Source: Delphinus delphis (Eukaryota > Chordata > Mammalia > Artiodactyla > Delphinidae). From it: DNA of 64,000 nt. The position numbers and the translations under genes are program-made. This document shows positions 25,265 through 37,700 of the stretch, in pieces (position 1 is the stretch's first letter; each line of letters opens with the position of its first letter). Location of the stretch: positions 70,244,267 to 70,308,266 of the forward strand of contig NC_082689.1 in assembly GCF_949987515.2 (NCBI RefSeq). Direction: 5' to 3'. The notes under the pieces are model-generated. The model saw only the letters and a program-made list of their open reading frames with translations, searched no databases and was not told the origin of the DNA.

Positions 25265-25291
<27 letters not shown>
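25265..25291 (+). repeat. (GGC)9 trinucleotide repeat in a CpG island
   Basis: Nine uninterrupted GGC units within a purine-rich, CpG-dense stretch, followed by ggaggg/gagcgc-type repeats to about 25395. Confidence 0.95.
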
Positions 25292-25293
<2 letters not shown>

Positions 25294-25675
25294 GCCCGCT
25301 GGAAAGGAGGGAGCGCCGCAGGCGGGAGGGGGAGCGCGGAGGAGGGAGGCCGGGAGAAAGGAGGGAGCGCGGCAGGCAGGCGGAGGGAGGGCTGATTAGC
25401 ATGCAGCAGCGCTCGCGCGCCCGGCTCCATTGTTTTAACACCTCCCCTCTCCTCCGCGCCAATCTGTCACCGTTCAGCAGGCGAACGCTGCTGCCTCAAA
25501 TGCTGCTCTTCTCAAATGAGACGGATAATTAGTTGCCCCGCACGAATGCCGCACTCTTCTCACCCCTGATTGCTATCACCTTCTTGCTCCTGGCAGTTTT
25601 GACACCTCGTAATCAGCCTGCTGCTTTTCTCTTTTCTTCCCGACTTCTGCTTCCCTCCCCCCTTTCCGTCCTAGT

Positions 25676-25700
25676 TTATTTATTTATTTATTTATTTATT
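25676..25700 (+). repeat. (TTTA)n low-complexity run
   Basis: About six TTTA units between two CpG-rich blocks. Confidence 0.9.
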
Positions 25701-26900
25701 ATTTTAAATGCAATCCTGGTTCCTATTTGGACGAGGCCTCTGCCGAGTTAACCTTCTGCGTATACATGTGTGCATATAGATGTATATATAAAATAGTGTG
25801 CGTGTGCGTGAGTCGGGGGCGGGCTTGCAGTTTTGCGGGAAACACTGCTTCCACGCGGAGAGAATTCTCTTCCCCTAAAGATATTTTTGGGAAGGGAGGA
25901 GTTGGGGAGAGGAGAGGGACGGGGGGGGAGAGTTAGGGAGACCTCAATTAATGCTTTAAAGATCTCTTAGAAATTAACAAACTGGGGAGTCTCGGAATCT
26001 GCTGTCATAAGCGTGTTTCCCCCCTCTCCTCTAACAAGCACTGACAGTCTAATTACTGTAGCTACAAGCAGCTGTCGAGGCAGCAGCCCGGGAGAGAAGG
26101 CGCCACCGGCTGAGCGCACCCGGCCTGCCCCTGCGCCCGGCGAAACCACCGAAACCCGGGCCGCCTCCGGGGAGGCTGGAGAGGAGGGCAAGGCCCCGCA
26201 CCCGAGAGCCCCGCGAGCAGGAGGCGGGCCTGGGAGCCAGCGGACACGCTTATCGTTTCATATTTATAGTCTTTACTTTGAAGGTTAAAAGATGTGAAGA
26301 AAAAAGGAGGGGACGTGGGGGAGTGGGAAGAACATCTCCCGAGCTTCCATCCACCCCTTCTCTACCTCCTCGAGCTCTCCCTCCCCCCCGTGTTGGTAAA
26401 ATAACCACGCAACCCGGGGCTGAGGGGGCGGGGTGAGCCAGGCTGGAGAGTAAGAAAGCAGATGTCCCCGCTGGCAGCAGCCTCAGCCTCCGGGGAAAGC
26501 TGCACCGGGGGGGCCCTCCCGAGGACATTCACCTCCCACTTCTCAGGCATCCCGCTCACAACTGCCTCGCCTCGGCGGGGGTGGTTTTTTCAGACTCAGC
26601 GTTTCGCGTGTGCAGCTTTTTTACCTGGAAACTGTTCTTACCCGGCCACGCGTAGCAGATGCCAAGATGCAGCCCCTACACGACTCGGAACTAAGAGCCA
26701 GAGGGGAGACCCAGCGGGTGCCCAACTCCACTTTCCAAGCTGCAGCCAGCACCACCTCTGCAGTGCGGGCCCGGAGCCTGTTCTCCAGGCTGCCTGTCCC
26801 TTGGCCCGAGAGGGCCTCTGTCCCTCGGAAGCCGGAGCTTGGGGTAGCACTGGAACCCAATAGAAAACAAGAGTTCCCCGCTTACTAAAAGTGGTGGAGG

Positions 26901-27939
26901 TGTCAAAAGGGTGGACTGGAGAAGAGGAGTCAGTGATCCACTTCGAGTCACTTTCTGGGCCACAATTTCCTTTGGTTGTCAGCAGGCTAGTAGATGTCAA
27001 CTGTGTGAGAGGAACTCTTCCTCACCTAGAAAAGAGAAGGAAAAAGAATCCCCTTTCATGAGATAGGTACAGTGGTATATTCTGGCTGGAACACGCTGGG
27101 AAGTTTTTATGTTTAATTTTGCGTGTGTGTGGGAGGAGTGAGCGAGAGGGGAGGCTGGCTGGGCGGGAGGTAGGGGGGAAGGGAAGAGACTTGGATAATT
27201 GTCTAGGCATTTCCATTCAGCCCCAGCGGCAATGAAAGAAAGATGTACATGCCTCAGAACCCTTCACAGTGAATGCCTAATAATGGCTATGTCACCTTGG
27301 TGAGGAAGATGTCAGTGTGATGTGCTTGGCACCCTGAGAAGTCGAAGCACCACTCTCATTCTTCCACAAGTTAAGGCTCTTCACTGTGGCACAGGTGATA
27401 CCTGAACAAATTGTTCCAATCCCTTACCTGAAACCCTCCAGCTTTCTACAACACTCGTTCCCAAGAAGGCTTAAATTTCTGTTTTGAGAGTTGCAAATCA
27501 GTGTTTACTTCATAAAATGGAAGCCATGCCTCGACCATTTTTAAAAATTAAGTGTGGGGTGGGGGAGGGAAGAGAAACCTAAAAGACAAGAATCATAGGG
27601 AAGAAAAATGAAAGGGAAGTCTCATTTTAAAATTCTGCAACCCTCTGAATTTGGTATCCTCTTTCTTAAATATCTTCCTCTCGTCATCAGGCAGGATGCT
27701 ACCAATGAATTAACAAATTTCTCAAGAATGTGAACATTTCTAATATAAATTAATTAATATGGATAATCCTTACAGGGTTTTAGATTTGCTCCCATTAAAG
27801 ACAAATGTGTTTCTTTAGTAAGTTTAGTTTGAAAAATAATTTTAAAATTCAAAGTGATCTACTAGTTATAATAAAATGTCACCAGATCTGGTATCACCCT
27901 TCTATCAGATTACTGGAAAGAAACATGAATTTTATGAAT
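26901..27939. other. Intergenic spacer between the CpG complex and the TANK 3' end
   Basis: No gene or repeat recognised. Composition returns to AT-rich toward 27940. Confidence 0.5.
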
Positions 27940-28617
27940 TTCCCCCAAATGTGATTTATTTATTTATTTAAGAACAAAGAACACATTAATTATCACAATA
28001 TAAGTAACTCTTTTAATATTTAATTTCATCGTGTTGCTATACGTATAGTAAAAATTAAAACCATGTCTATTATTTAAAAAAAAATAATAAAGTGTTTAAA
28101 TAATCCTACCAGTGATCTTATCACTGAGCAACAAATGTCTTAGGTTTGGTATTTACTCAGATGTTTATCTTGTCTGCTATTCTCTATTATTGGTTTATTC
28201 AAAAAGAACACCCACAGCATAAATAATCTAAACTTTTAAATGAAAACAAGTGAAAAAAACCCTATAAACATTTGACATCACCAAATTCAATAGATCTAAC
28301 TAGAAATCCAAGCAATAAGCTTAGACATTTGAAAAAAACATAAATTATTGTTATACAATTCCATAAGTCACATACATAATTTTGAATTATGGCAATAAAC
28401 ACTGTAAACATGAATACAATGAATTACAGTTTTGTACAGAATGATCTTTTAAAAGGTAATAAAAGAAAGTTACAACATAAGTTTAGAAAAAAATTCAAAT
28501 AGCTGTGACACTGGATTTTTCAATAAATGATTTTGAGCTAAGTTTGCAATCAAGTACATAATATTACAAACCCAGAATCATCACATAGAACTTGATATGT
28601 CTGTTTTCAAATGCGTC
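27940..28617 (-). other. TANK: TANK 3' UTR (probable extent)
   Basis: About 680 bases of AT-rich sequence follow the TAA and lead to a cluster of overlapping AATAAA signals. The length fits a compact TANK message, but the true cleavage site is inferred. An earlier minus-strand AATAAA at about 28192-28197 could give a shorter 3' end. No repeat element is visible inside it. Confidence 0.6.
27955..27968 (-). promoter_or_regulatory. Overlapping poly(A) signals for TANK
   Basis: Minus-strand AATAAATAAATAAA gives three overlapping AATAAA hexamers. A CACATTTGGGGG segment follows, giving a possible cleavage site and a G/T-rich downstream element. Being a short AAAT repeat, it could also be coincidental. 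Confidence 0.55.
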
Positions 28618-28794
28618 TTAAGTCTCCCCATTAAAGTGTGAATTAAGATGCCGGAGGAAATCCCCCCTGGATGTAATGGATGGTGGGAAAACTGCTTGAC
28701 AGAATTCACATACTCGAGGTATATGCAGTTCTGAGCCTGTGCCACTTAGTACCGATAAGTCACTGTCTTGATTAGGAAAGGGCTTCCAAACGGG
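28618..28794 (-). CDS. TANK: TANK last coding exon, residues about 368-425 (C-terminal zinc finger)
   Basis: Acceptor TTTCCTGCAG|CCCGTT; the coding part is 177 nt including TAA at 28618-28620. It begins [18 protein letters not shown] and ends [11 protein letters not shown]. It contains a C-x2-C-x16-H-x3-H pattern ([12 protein letters not shown] ... FLRHLNSH) corresponding to the UBZ/C2H2-like zinc finger of TANK. All four metal ligands are present and the stop position matches the family. Confidence 0.96.
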   Translation of the reverse strand, partial: PVWKPFPNQDSDLSVLSGTGSELHIPRVCEFCQAVFPPSITSRGDFLRHLNSHFNGET

Positions 28795-31700
28795 CTGCAG
28801 GAAACAAATAAAAACATCTTCTGTTATTTGTATTTAAAATCAACTTGCACTGAATTTCAAATTCAAATTTTTTGAACGGGTTATGTGCGTATATATGAAA
28901 TTCCCTAATATGAAAGCGAATTACCTTTCCTTTAGAATTGGCATGAGGACATGACTCAATTCTCTTTTTCACAAAGGGCATAATTTAACTTTAGGAATCA
29001 CTTAAAATACACATTCATGCACTTTATCTTCACACATTAAAACATCTTTCAGCTTTAACACCAGCATGTTTTAATACCCGTTATCCCAACGGGTTTTGGA
29101 GTTTTGGAACAATAGTCAATAATTGAGACTTTAAAAAAATTAAATTCTATCTCTTCTATCTTATATTGGAACTTTAAGTTATAGGACCTTTATTAATACA
29201 CAGCATACTAGACACGATGTGTGTGTACATGCATTTTGATCAAGAGCAATGTAATTTCGCTACTATTTATAAGCAAATACACAATGAATAAATCATATAG
29301 AAATAAGTTCTAATTTTTGAAAATAATTTTTTTAAAGTATGAAACAAATTCTATTGATCAGTTGTTTTTTGAAACCTCAAATATTTAATCGTTCAACAAA
29401 GTCCAACATTGGATGCATTCTTTTGACTTCTTATTTTGCTCCTGTTACAAGCGCATACTTTGGCCTTCTTACCCTTTCTTGTGGCTAACTAAAGTGAAGC
29501 CTGTCAACAGTTGCCAGTTAAAGGATTATGGGAAGCATAATTCTACAGAGCTACCTCCATTACTATAAGCAACACCTACATACTCTTAACTGTACTTATT
29601 AAAAAATATCTAGAAGGGCCAGAAAAAGCATTTAGTTCAAGAGTAGGTGCTCAATATATGTTTGTTGGCTGGAATATCTTATTTTCCTGAAATGTTGTAA
29701 ACCAAATTACTTCTAAAATTTGCTTTCTTATCTTGACATATCTAAATTCTGGCACTTTGAGGAAAATCACCTCGAAATGCCAACTGAAAGAGACCCCTTT
29801 GTATTCCTGTTACTAATATGCTTTTAAAATAACAACCTAGTTCAACTCCTGACATAGTGTTAGTTTTCATTCCCTTAACCAATCTCTTTCATCCTAGTTA
29901 ACCAATCATTACATAAACAGTATATTACTAATTGAAGCATTTGGGTTTCACTACATCACTGTCTTCTTATAAACATTTTAGTGGACAGCTGTGTACGGTT
30001 GATGTAAATATACAAAGTCTGTCTAAGCACCAAGATAACATTCAAATATCAGTACAGAGGGTGTATAATAACACTGACTCAGATACTTTTGTGAGAAGTG
30101 GCAATTTTATTACAAAAAACAGTAATATTAAAATACATATTTGAAATCTGGAGTAAAATAATTTTCTCTCTTCCATGATAAAAGAAAAGCAGTAATAATT
30201 ATGAGTATGTAACAGAGTTAACTAGATTTAAATTTTAGTGTTGGCAGTTTAAACAAAAAGTACAATTGATTAATATGCACCACTCTAATGGGAAATTGAT
30301 ACGGATATAAATAAAAGATTGTTATGTTAAAGATACTTTAAATTAAGATCTATAAAATAGTAATAGACTCAGAAGCAATTTAGCTTCTAAATTGGATGAG
30401 CCAATCTTCTACTGCCAATTTATTTTCAAAGTCCATACTTATCCTTCTCTATTAGGAGCTATTAGTTCGGATTTGAGCTTTTCATAGAATTCAGTTGGGA
30501 CCCCAATCACTGACTCAGCAAAAGTAGGAAAAAAAGAAAATCACATAGAGCAAAAATAAGCAGGTATATTTTAGACTTTATTATGATAGCTGAATGTATA
30601 AAAAAAGGTGCTAAGTAGTAATGATTGAGATAAAAGTAAAAATTTGAAATATGCAACCAAAATTTCACTTCCCTTTGTTATTACTGACAACTCAAGAATT
30701 TTGTATTTCTCATAGCTTTATTAAAACAAATAAAACAACAAAATGTTTTAAAAAACCCATTTTAAGAAATATCCTTTGAATCCTAAACTGTAACATGGCC
30801 TTCAAAACAAACAAATTTCTTTGCCTTTCTGCCAAAATATCAATTATCTAACCTTATGCCCCACGTCTTGTGACAGCTCAACACCAATTCTCCTGCATTT
30901 TTTAAGCTGAATACTTTTCCATCAAGTTGTAATCACATACCAGCTGTTTCCCTTGCTGTAGCCTAGAAAGCAAATGCACAATGCAGGGTGCCATCTACTG
31001 AAACATGAATGCACAGACTAGTAAAAGAACAAGCAAGAGATGTAATGGAGAAAAAAATAACAAGCATTAGAACTGATGCACTTCACAGCTCCACAGGAAT
31101 TCTACTTGAAATAAATAAAATTGTTTAATCTGTTTCATTAAGTAGTAACTATAACTGTGACTATGATGTGAAATAAGGTACAATGTAGAACATAAGTGAG
31201 TTTACAATTAAAGCTTATTGTCAGAGATGCCTAGTTTTCTCCACTACTAAAATATACCACAGCTTGACTACTGCCTTCTTTGTATGCTGATTTAAAAGTC
31301 TATAACCTATAAAAGTACTTATAAAGCCAAAGGGGATTAATCAAGTTGTTGGTGTTTTTTGGTTTTTGGTAAATTAAGTATCTCAAGGCAAAGAGAAATC
31401 AAACAAATGTCTGCAAGTTATATTAGACACTTTTACCAATCTGCATTTTTATGAGCTTATTGTAACAATTACATATTTTCATTTGCCTTTAGGCATTAAA
31501 CACCTTTTTTTTTTTAAACTTAAAGAATCATTTTGTAATAGAACCTGAATAAAAGGGAGGGTAGGAGTGGATTGGGGTGGGGGGCTGTAAGTAGTCTGCA
31601 AGCTTTAGAAACATGAAAGTATTTGATTAGAATCATACATATGTAGAGACTGTTTAAAAAATGTATTAGGCTGCAGATTAGAAACCAAAACCAAAACCAA

Positions 31701-34700
31701 ACCCTACAGATCTACGTACTGTATAACTGAGAATGTAATAGAAGTATTATTTGAAAGACAGTTCGCTTATTTTCAGAAATAGAAACATACAATGTGATTA
31801 TTTACTTATAAAAAAAATCATGCATTCTTGTAAAGATAAGTATGATACACACAAACTTTTTGATAAAAAAATGCCACCTGCTTCACAGAATGAAATTTAA
31901 TAAAGAATCCTATTATAACAATGATCCCGAGTTAAAAGCTTTGAATAAGGGACTAAGTAAGAAAATGACACACACTAGATATGGATAAGGTTTACATGTA
32001 TTTTAAAATGTGCCGTAAATTTTAAGGTACTTTATACTAGAGCTTCACCATATTCATCTTTTAAATTTCATGTCATTTATTACAGGACTTGGATATTTTT
32101 ATTGAAAGCTTAACTTCAGCTAGTCATTAGTTTAAAAAAGGTGTCTGATAATCTGAAAGCTACATATCTGTGCATGCATGGCAAAATGTGTGTTCACACT
32201 TAATATATTTGTTAATGCAAAACAGTTACCTGCTGTGGTCCTCGGATAGCTTTTCCTGGGTAATCGAGTGAAGGAAAAGGTGCATCAGATGGGTCCTGAA
32301 GTGGGAATGTATTTACATAGAATGCATTATGGTCTCCAGGTGGCAAACACGGAGCTCTATCCAGAGTTGTCCTGATACAAGTATTTACAAGATTTGAGGG
32401 TTTTGTTTTGTCAGTTGTTTTAAGGTTTTGTATAGCTGAAGCTATGGGGTCAATTCCCTGAATTTCAAATAAAGTTTCTTCTGTTTTGACAAAGTTTCCC
32501 GGGTTGTCTCTGGGCTCCATATTAAATTTATCCTGGCACATAGCCTCACATGAGGCAGGACCAAGGACACTGGGTCTTTCTGGACTGCTATGTAAGAAAG
32601 TAGAGTCACTGTCCGTAGGTGGAAACTTGACATTGAATTTAGAAAGTGATTCAAAAGAGGTGTCTTCCTCATCTTGGCCCAATCCTCTTGGTGCGACAGA
32701 TGTGATGCATGGTGCACCTCTATTTATATCATCTTTTGCCTGAGGCTTAAATAGCACTTCTTGTTTATCTGTTTTATCCGTACACTGTATAGGCACAGAG
32801 CACTGTGTCTCTGCAGGGGAAAAAAAACAAAAGGAAAACAGTTGCATTTCAATCCTTCTTAAAAATCTGAACGTTCAATTAGCTTTGGATAGATGAGTAT
32901 TATTTTTTCTACTGGCTTTTACAGCAACTGAAGACAACTGGGATTTTTTTACATTTGCTACCACCTTACACAGAAATATTAGCAGTCTCCAGTGGGTGAA
33001 TTGGAACGTAGCTTATTAGTCACAGTTTAACTACTTTGTCTTTTCCTAGGTCCTTGTGCTGTAAGCCTTGCATCTTGTTCAGTTATACTGCTCTATACTT
33101 AAAAAACATTTGCTTGTAGTGTATACATCTAAACATTTTATCAGTAATGGAAGCTGCAACTGTGAGCTTGCTTAGACAAGTAAGTTATTAAAAGGAAAAA
33201 CCCTTACCAGGCACATATATAGTATACAGGTTATGAATCTATATGAATTAGGTCATTTACTCCCCCTTATATCTCTGTGTGACAAAGTGTATCACCAATC
33301 AGCTTAGCCATTGTCTACTCTTAATACTATGTGAAGGCGTGGTGGTGGCGGGTGCTGGGAGAGAGAAGACTGGAGGCAAAAGAAGGATGAAATTTTAGGA
33401 TGCATGTTCAGAAAGGTCTATGTGAATATATGATTTTCTCATCTTATTAGAAAAAGGCCTCTGTAGATAACAGGTAGATATCAGGTAGATACCAGGACCT
33501 CTGTAGCTCATTTATCTAGAAGCCACTTATCCAACAAATTCAGCTCTCTAGGACATAGGCAAAAGCTAGAAAGTAAATAGTGCTTTTCAGGAGTCAGGCT
33601 AAGAGCCACAAGGCCCACAGATGAATTTTGCTCTTATTCTCATTTTAGATTTATTCTAACAAGCTTGATGATGTCTCCCTAGTTCATAGCTGGTAACAAG
33701 CAACAAACTACAAGGTATGGATATGAATTGTTGAAAGCAGATATAGATATCAGTAAGAGCTGAAAGCACGAGAGGAGACAAGAGAAACAAAAAATCAGAT
33801 ATAAGAACTCAGAAAACACTACAGTCTAGTGTAGAGCGAACAAGGGCTACATTTTTCAATGCAAAAAAATCAATGATCAAAGCACTCTCCATGTTGATGA
33901 TACCGAGACATTAGAAAAAGCTAGATTATATTCCACAATGTTACTTCAAGAAGACAGTGAGGGACTTCCCTGGTGTTGCAGTGGTTAAGAATCCACCTGC
34001 CAATGCAGGGGACATGGGTTCGAGCCCTGGTCCAGGAAGATCCCACATCTGTGGAGCAACTAAGCCCGTGCACCACAACTACTAAGCCTGTGCTCTAGAG
34101 CCCTCGAGCCACATCTACTGAGCCCACGTGCCCTAGAGCCTGTGTGCTGCAACTACTGAAGCCCACGCACTCTAGGGCCCACGTGCCGCAATGACTGAGC
34201 CCGCGTGCCACAACTACTGAAGCCCCCGTGCCTAGTGCTCTGCAACAACAGAAGCCACTGCAATAAGAAGCCTGCGCACTGCAACAAAGGGTAGCCCCCT
34301 CTCACCACAACTAGAGAAAGGCTGCAGGCAGCAACGAAGACCCAACACAGCCAAAAAAAAAGAAAAAAAAAAAAGACAGGTTGGAGGTTGGTAATGTGTA
34401 TATTTTCATTAAATGGACAAAGGGTAAACATTTTATTTTAAACTAGCACTTTAAAAAAGTAGTCATCAGTGAAGTTATACATTAACCAACGATGCCTATT
34501 TGAGCAGACGGGGTATACAGAGCACTGCGCACAGTGTCTGTCCAGATTCGTAGGCACTTAACAAATGTCAGTTCTTTTCCCTTCCTTTGGTCTTTGCAGA
34601 CTTGTGACACTTTTCTCTCTTTTGCCACAGCACATTTCAACACAGATGTTTTCTGTTTGGACATGATTGTAGTACAATACTTCTTGGTTCACCCTGTTAT

Positions 34701-37700
34701 ATGCCTACTAACCTCTCTTTAGTATGTACCATCTTCTCTTACTGGATTACAGCAGCCTTTGAACCACTTCCTTGCCTCTAAATTTTTCTCATATCCACTC
34801 TATTGTTTACACTGCTTTCCCCAACCCTCTCTTAGTTTTTCTAAAATACAAATCTGGTCATGTTACCTTCTTAATAAAACCTTTTCATGGTTCTCCAAGA
34901 CCTTCAGCCCTAAAACTCACATAAAGCTGTGCATGATTGGCCCTTTGTCACCTCTCCATGCTGTCATCTTTCACCACATCTGCTCTACTCCGTACTCCAG
35001 CTATAATGAACTTTGGTACAGTTGTCCAAACAGCCATGCTCTCTTGTCTTTGAGCCTTTGCACATGCTGTGCAGACTGCCTGAACTTCCCCCTTCCATTA
35101 CTCTTTGCCTGACTCTTATTTGTCCTTCATGTCTTGGCTTAGGCATTAATTTCTCTGGATGGTTCTCTCTGGTTTCCCAAGACTGGTTTAGCCATGACTC
35201 TTGGGTGCTCTGAGGACTATACACTGCATTGTATTTGCAAATATACCTCTTTCTCCCATTGAAGTAGGTTTCTTGAGGTCCTAAACTATGTTTTGTTTCC
35301 CACTTATCTCCAGTACCCTGCCCAGTGCCTGCACATAGTATGCCTTCAATAAATGCCTTCTGAATGAATCTGTGTTCTCTTTCCCACAGAGCCTAGCATA
35401 ATAATGTACATTTACTAGATAATCTGTCTGTAACTAGGAGTGGTACAGTAATTGAGACCAAGCTCAATTGCTGTCATTTTTCCTGGTAGTAGACATAAGA
35501 GTGGCAGGAAATTCTAGGAAACAGTATTTTCTTTGTAGATTACAACACCTGAGAAGGAGGAAACACTTATCAAAATGTTCTTCAGTAGAACAGGAGAATA
35601 AAGAATCTGCTGCTGCTGATAATGACAACTATTAACATATACAGCACTTCTATGTGCCACACACTTATAACCATTGTTTGTGCATTAATTTAGGGGTTAA
35701 TTCCAGGGCTACACAGCTAATGAATGAGTGACAGATCTGGAACTGGAACCCAGGCAGCCTAGAGCCTGTGCTCTGAACCATTATGATAAATTGAACATGC
35801 TGGTTTCTAAATTATAGAGAAGGGTCTCCAAAATGACAGAAATGTGCTTTGAATTTCTCTTCCAGTAGTAGATATCCCCTTTGTGAACAAAACATGGAAA
35901 ACCCAAACAGGTGGAATAAAGCATATATTTTCTTTTAGTATAGCTAGCTGGCATACCTCAGCACATTAAAGTAATCTTTTGAATTAATCTGTTCAAGCAA
36001 TGAGCGTTACTATTCACATACACAAAATTTTTTTTTAAACGTTAAGATTTCTAAGATTACTAGAAATCCAAGCTTAGAAAACTTAAAAATCAAACAAGGT
36101 GCATGAAAGCACTTGTCATTCTGACACTATACTAAGAAACATGATCAGGTGAGCTAATTGTCTTTCTATTTTGTTTTGTTTTGTCAAGACGTGTATTCCT
36201 GCAAGGAAAAAAAAGTAAAATGAGAAAATTTTTTCGGTTTCTAAATTTTAAGTATAGGCTGTCCATTTGGATGACTTTTCAGTTTAATTACCTTGTATAC
36301 TGACAAAAGAAAAAGATCTGAGGGTTGTTTTAACCTCTAGTCCTATATCCTTGTCTCCTGATCGCCACTGAAATATGATCCTACTTCATGGACCAAACAG
36401 TACTTTTTTTTGAAGCCACAATTACTTAAACATACATTTTACCTTTGTCCTTTCTCAAGGCTACTGTCATGTGGATGAGAAGCAAAAAAATTAAAAGTAC
36501 AATTCTACTAACTCAGCAATTTATGAATTATATCTGTTTACTTAAAAGTAAAAATCAAATTTTAACAAAAAAATAACACAGGGGCCAATAATGTCAAATA
36601 AACTCTTTCCAGCTGTATTATGCAAATCACATTTAAAATAGTTCCTTTCCATTTGTATTCAATGCAGTGTTCACTCTTAAAAAACCTGAATAGGCATCTT
36701 TTTCCAAAACATTTCTTTTTCTTTCTTTCCCCCTTTGATCTACTACTGTCAGAAGCATAATATTTGATATTGTGGTTTGTTTGGAGCCAGCAAAACTCCA
36801 CTGGAGTCTGTAGCACAAAAGACCTAAAACATTTCAAGAATAATGTTGTATTTATTATTTGTGACACAGTTAATATAAAACATAAGAATAATGTTAGGAA
36901 GCAGTTTTAGTGGGAAGGAAATTGAAGTTAAACACTCAGTATTCTAGTTGACAAATACATACTCAGATTTAGACTTGTGCAATTTAAAAATGGTCAAAGT
37001 ATTAAGCCATTGATAACAGGGTAGGTTCTTTGTGTAACAATGAATACGTCACCATTACAATGTTTTGATACTACGCTGATGTTCAAAAAAGCATGATTAA
37101 TTGTAGGTACTACATCTCTATAGCTAGTAGATTTTAAATAAAGATAATTCTTTTATTGGTACTTCAGAAGTACCTAGTGTCTTCAGTCTGCACAAAAGAT
37201 CAAATTCTCAAGAAAATGACAAAAATTAAGGTGGAAACATTAGAGTTCCTTTTGGGGAAGCAGAGGGAAGGGAGGGGAAGAAGTAAATTATGTTTGTCTA
37301 CAAAGATTGTTTTGCTTCTCCAACAGCATACTGTGTACCTTTTCTGAAAATAAAACGGTAGTAGTAAGCAAAAAGTGAATTTACCCTATAAAATGATTTT
37401 TTAAATAGCCTAGCTATAAGAGCTGTAAGAAATGGAAAGTGATCTTTAATTAAAGGAGTGTTAGCACTGCTGCAACATCTTTCAGAGTAAAAACTGTAAA
37501 TCACAGCTCTTGGGAATTGTAGGTAGAATATCTCAAATCACAAGGGTAAAGGAGAATTTATCATTATAAACCATCAGTTTACCTTCCTTTTGTTTACAGG
37601 GGTACATGGTAGCCAGATTCAATCCATGGTATTTTGCTATTCATATCGAACTACTGAGGCAAATACCAGGAAGCCGGTCTGGGGTTTTAGGGAAGGGTGG

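Larger units (their letters stand above)
24400..26900. promoter_or_regulatory. CpG island complex 3' of TANK
   Basis: Clustered GC/CpG-dense blocks at about 24420-24590, 24770-25460, 26060-26250 and 26380-26570. Between them lie AT-rich, homeodomain-word-rich segments, including TAATTA near 26050, TCAATTAATGC near 25945 and SOX-like CATTGTT near 25428. Open frames of 120-230 codons occur on both strands at once, which indicates composition rather than coding. It lies 1-3.5 kb beyond the TANK poly(A) site. In other mammals noncoding transcripts are annotated between TANK and PSMD14; I infer, weakly, that this could be such a promoter. Confidence 0.75.

Noticed and set aside
24707..25532. Open frames of 121-230 codons on both strands in the second CpG island
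   Set aside because: Several frames are open at once because stops are rare in GC-rich DNA. The peptides are low-complexity and include a GGC-encoded homopolymer.
34759..35112. 117-codon open frame
   Set aside because: Lies within an L2 3' end.
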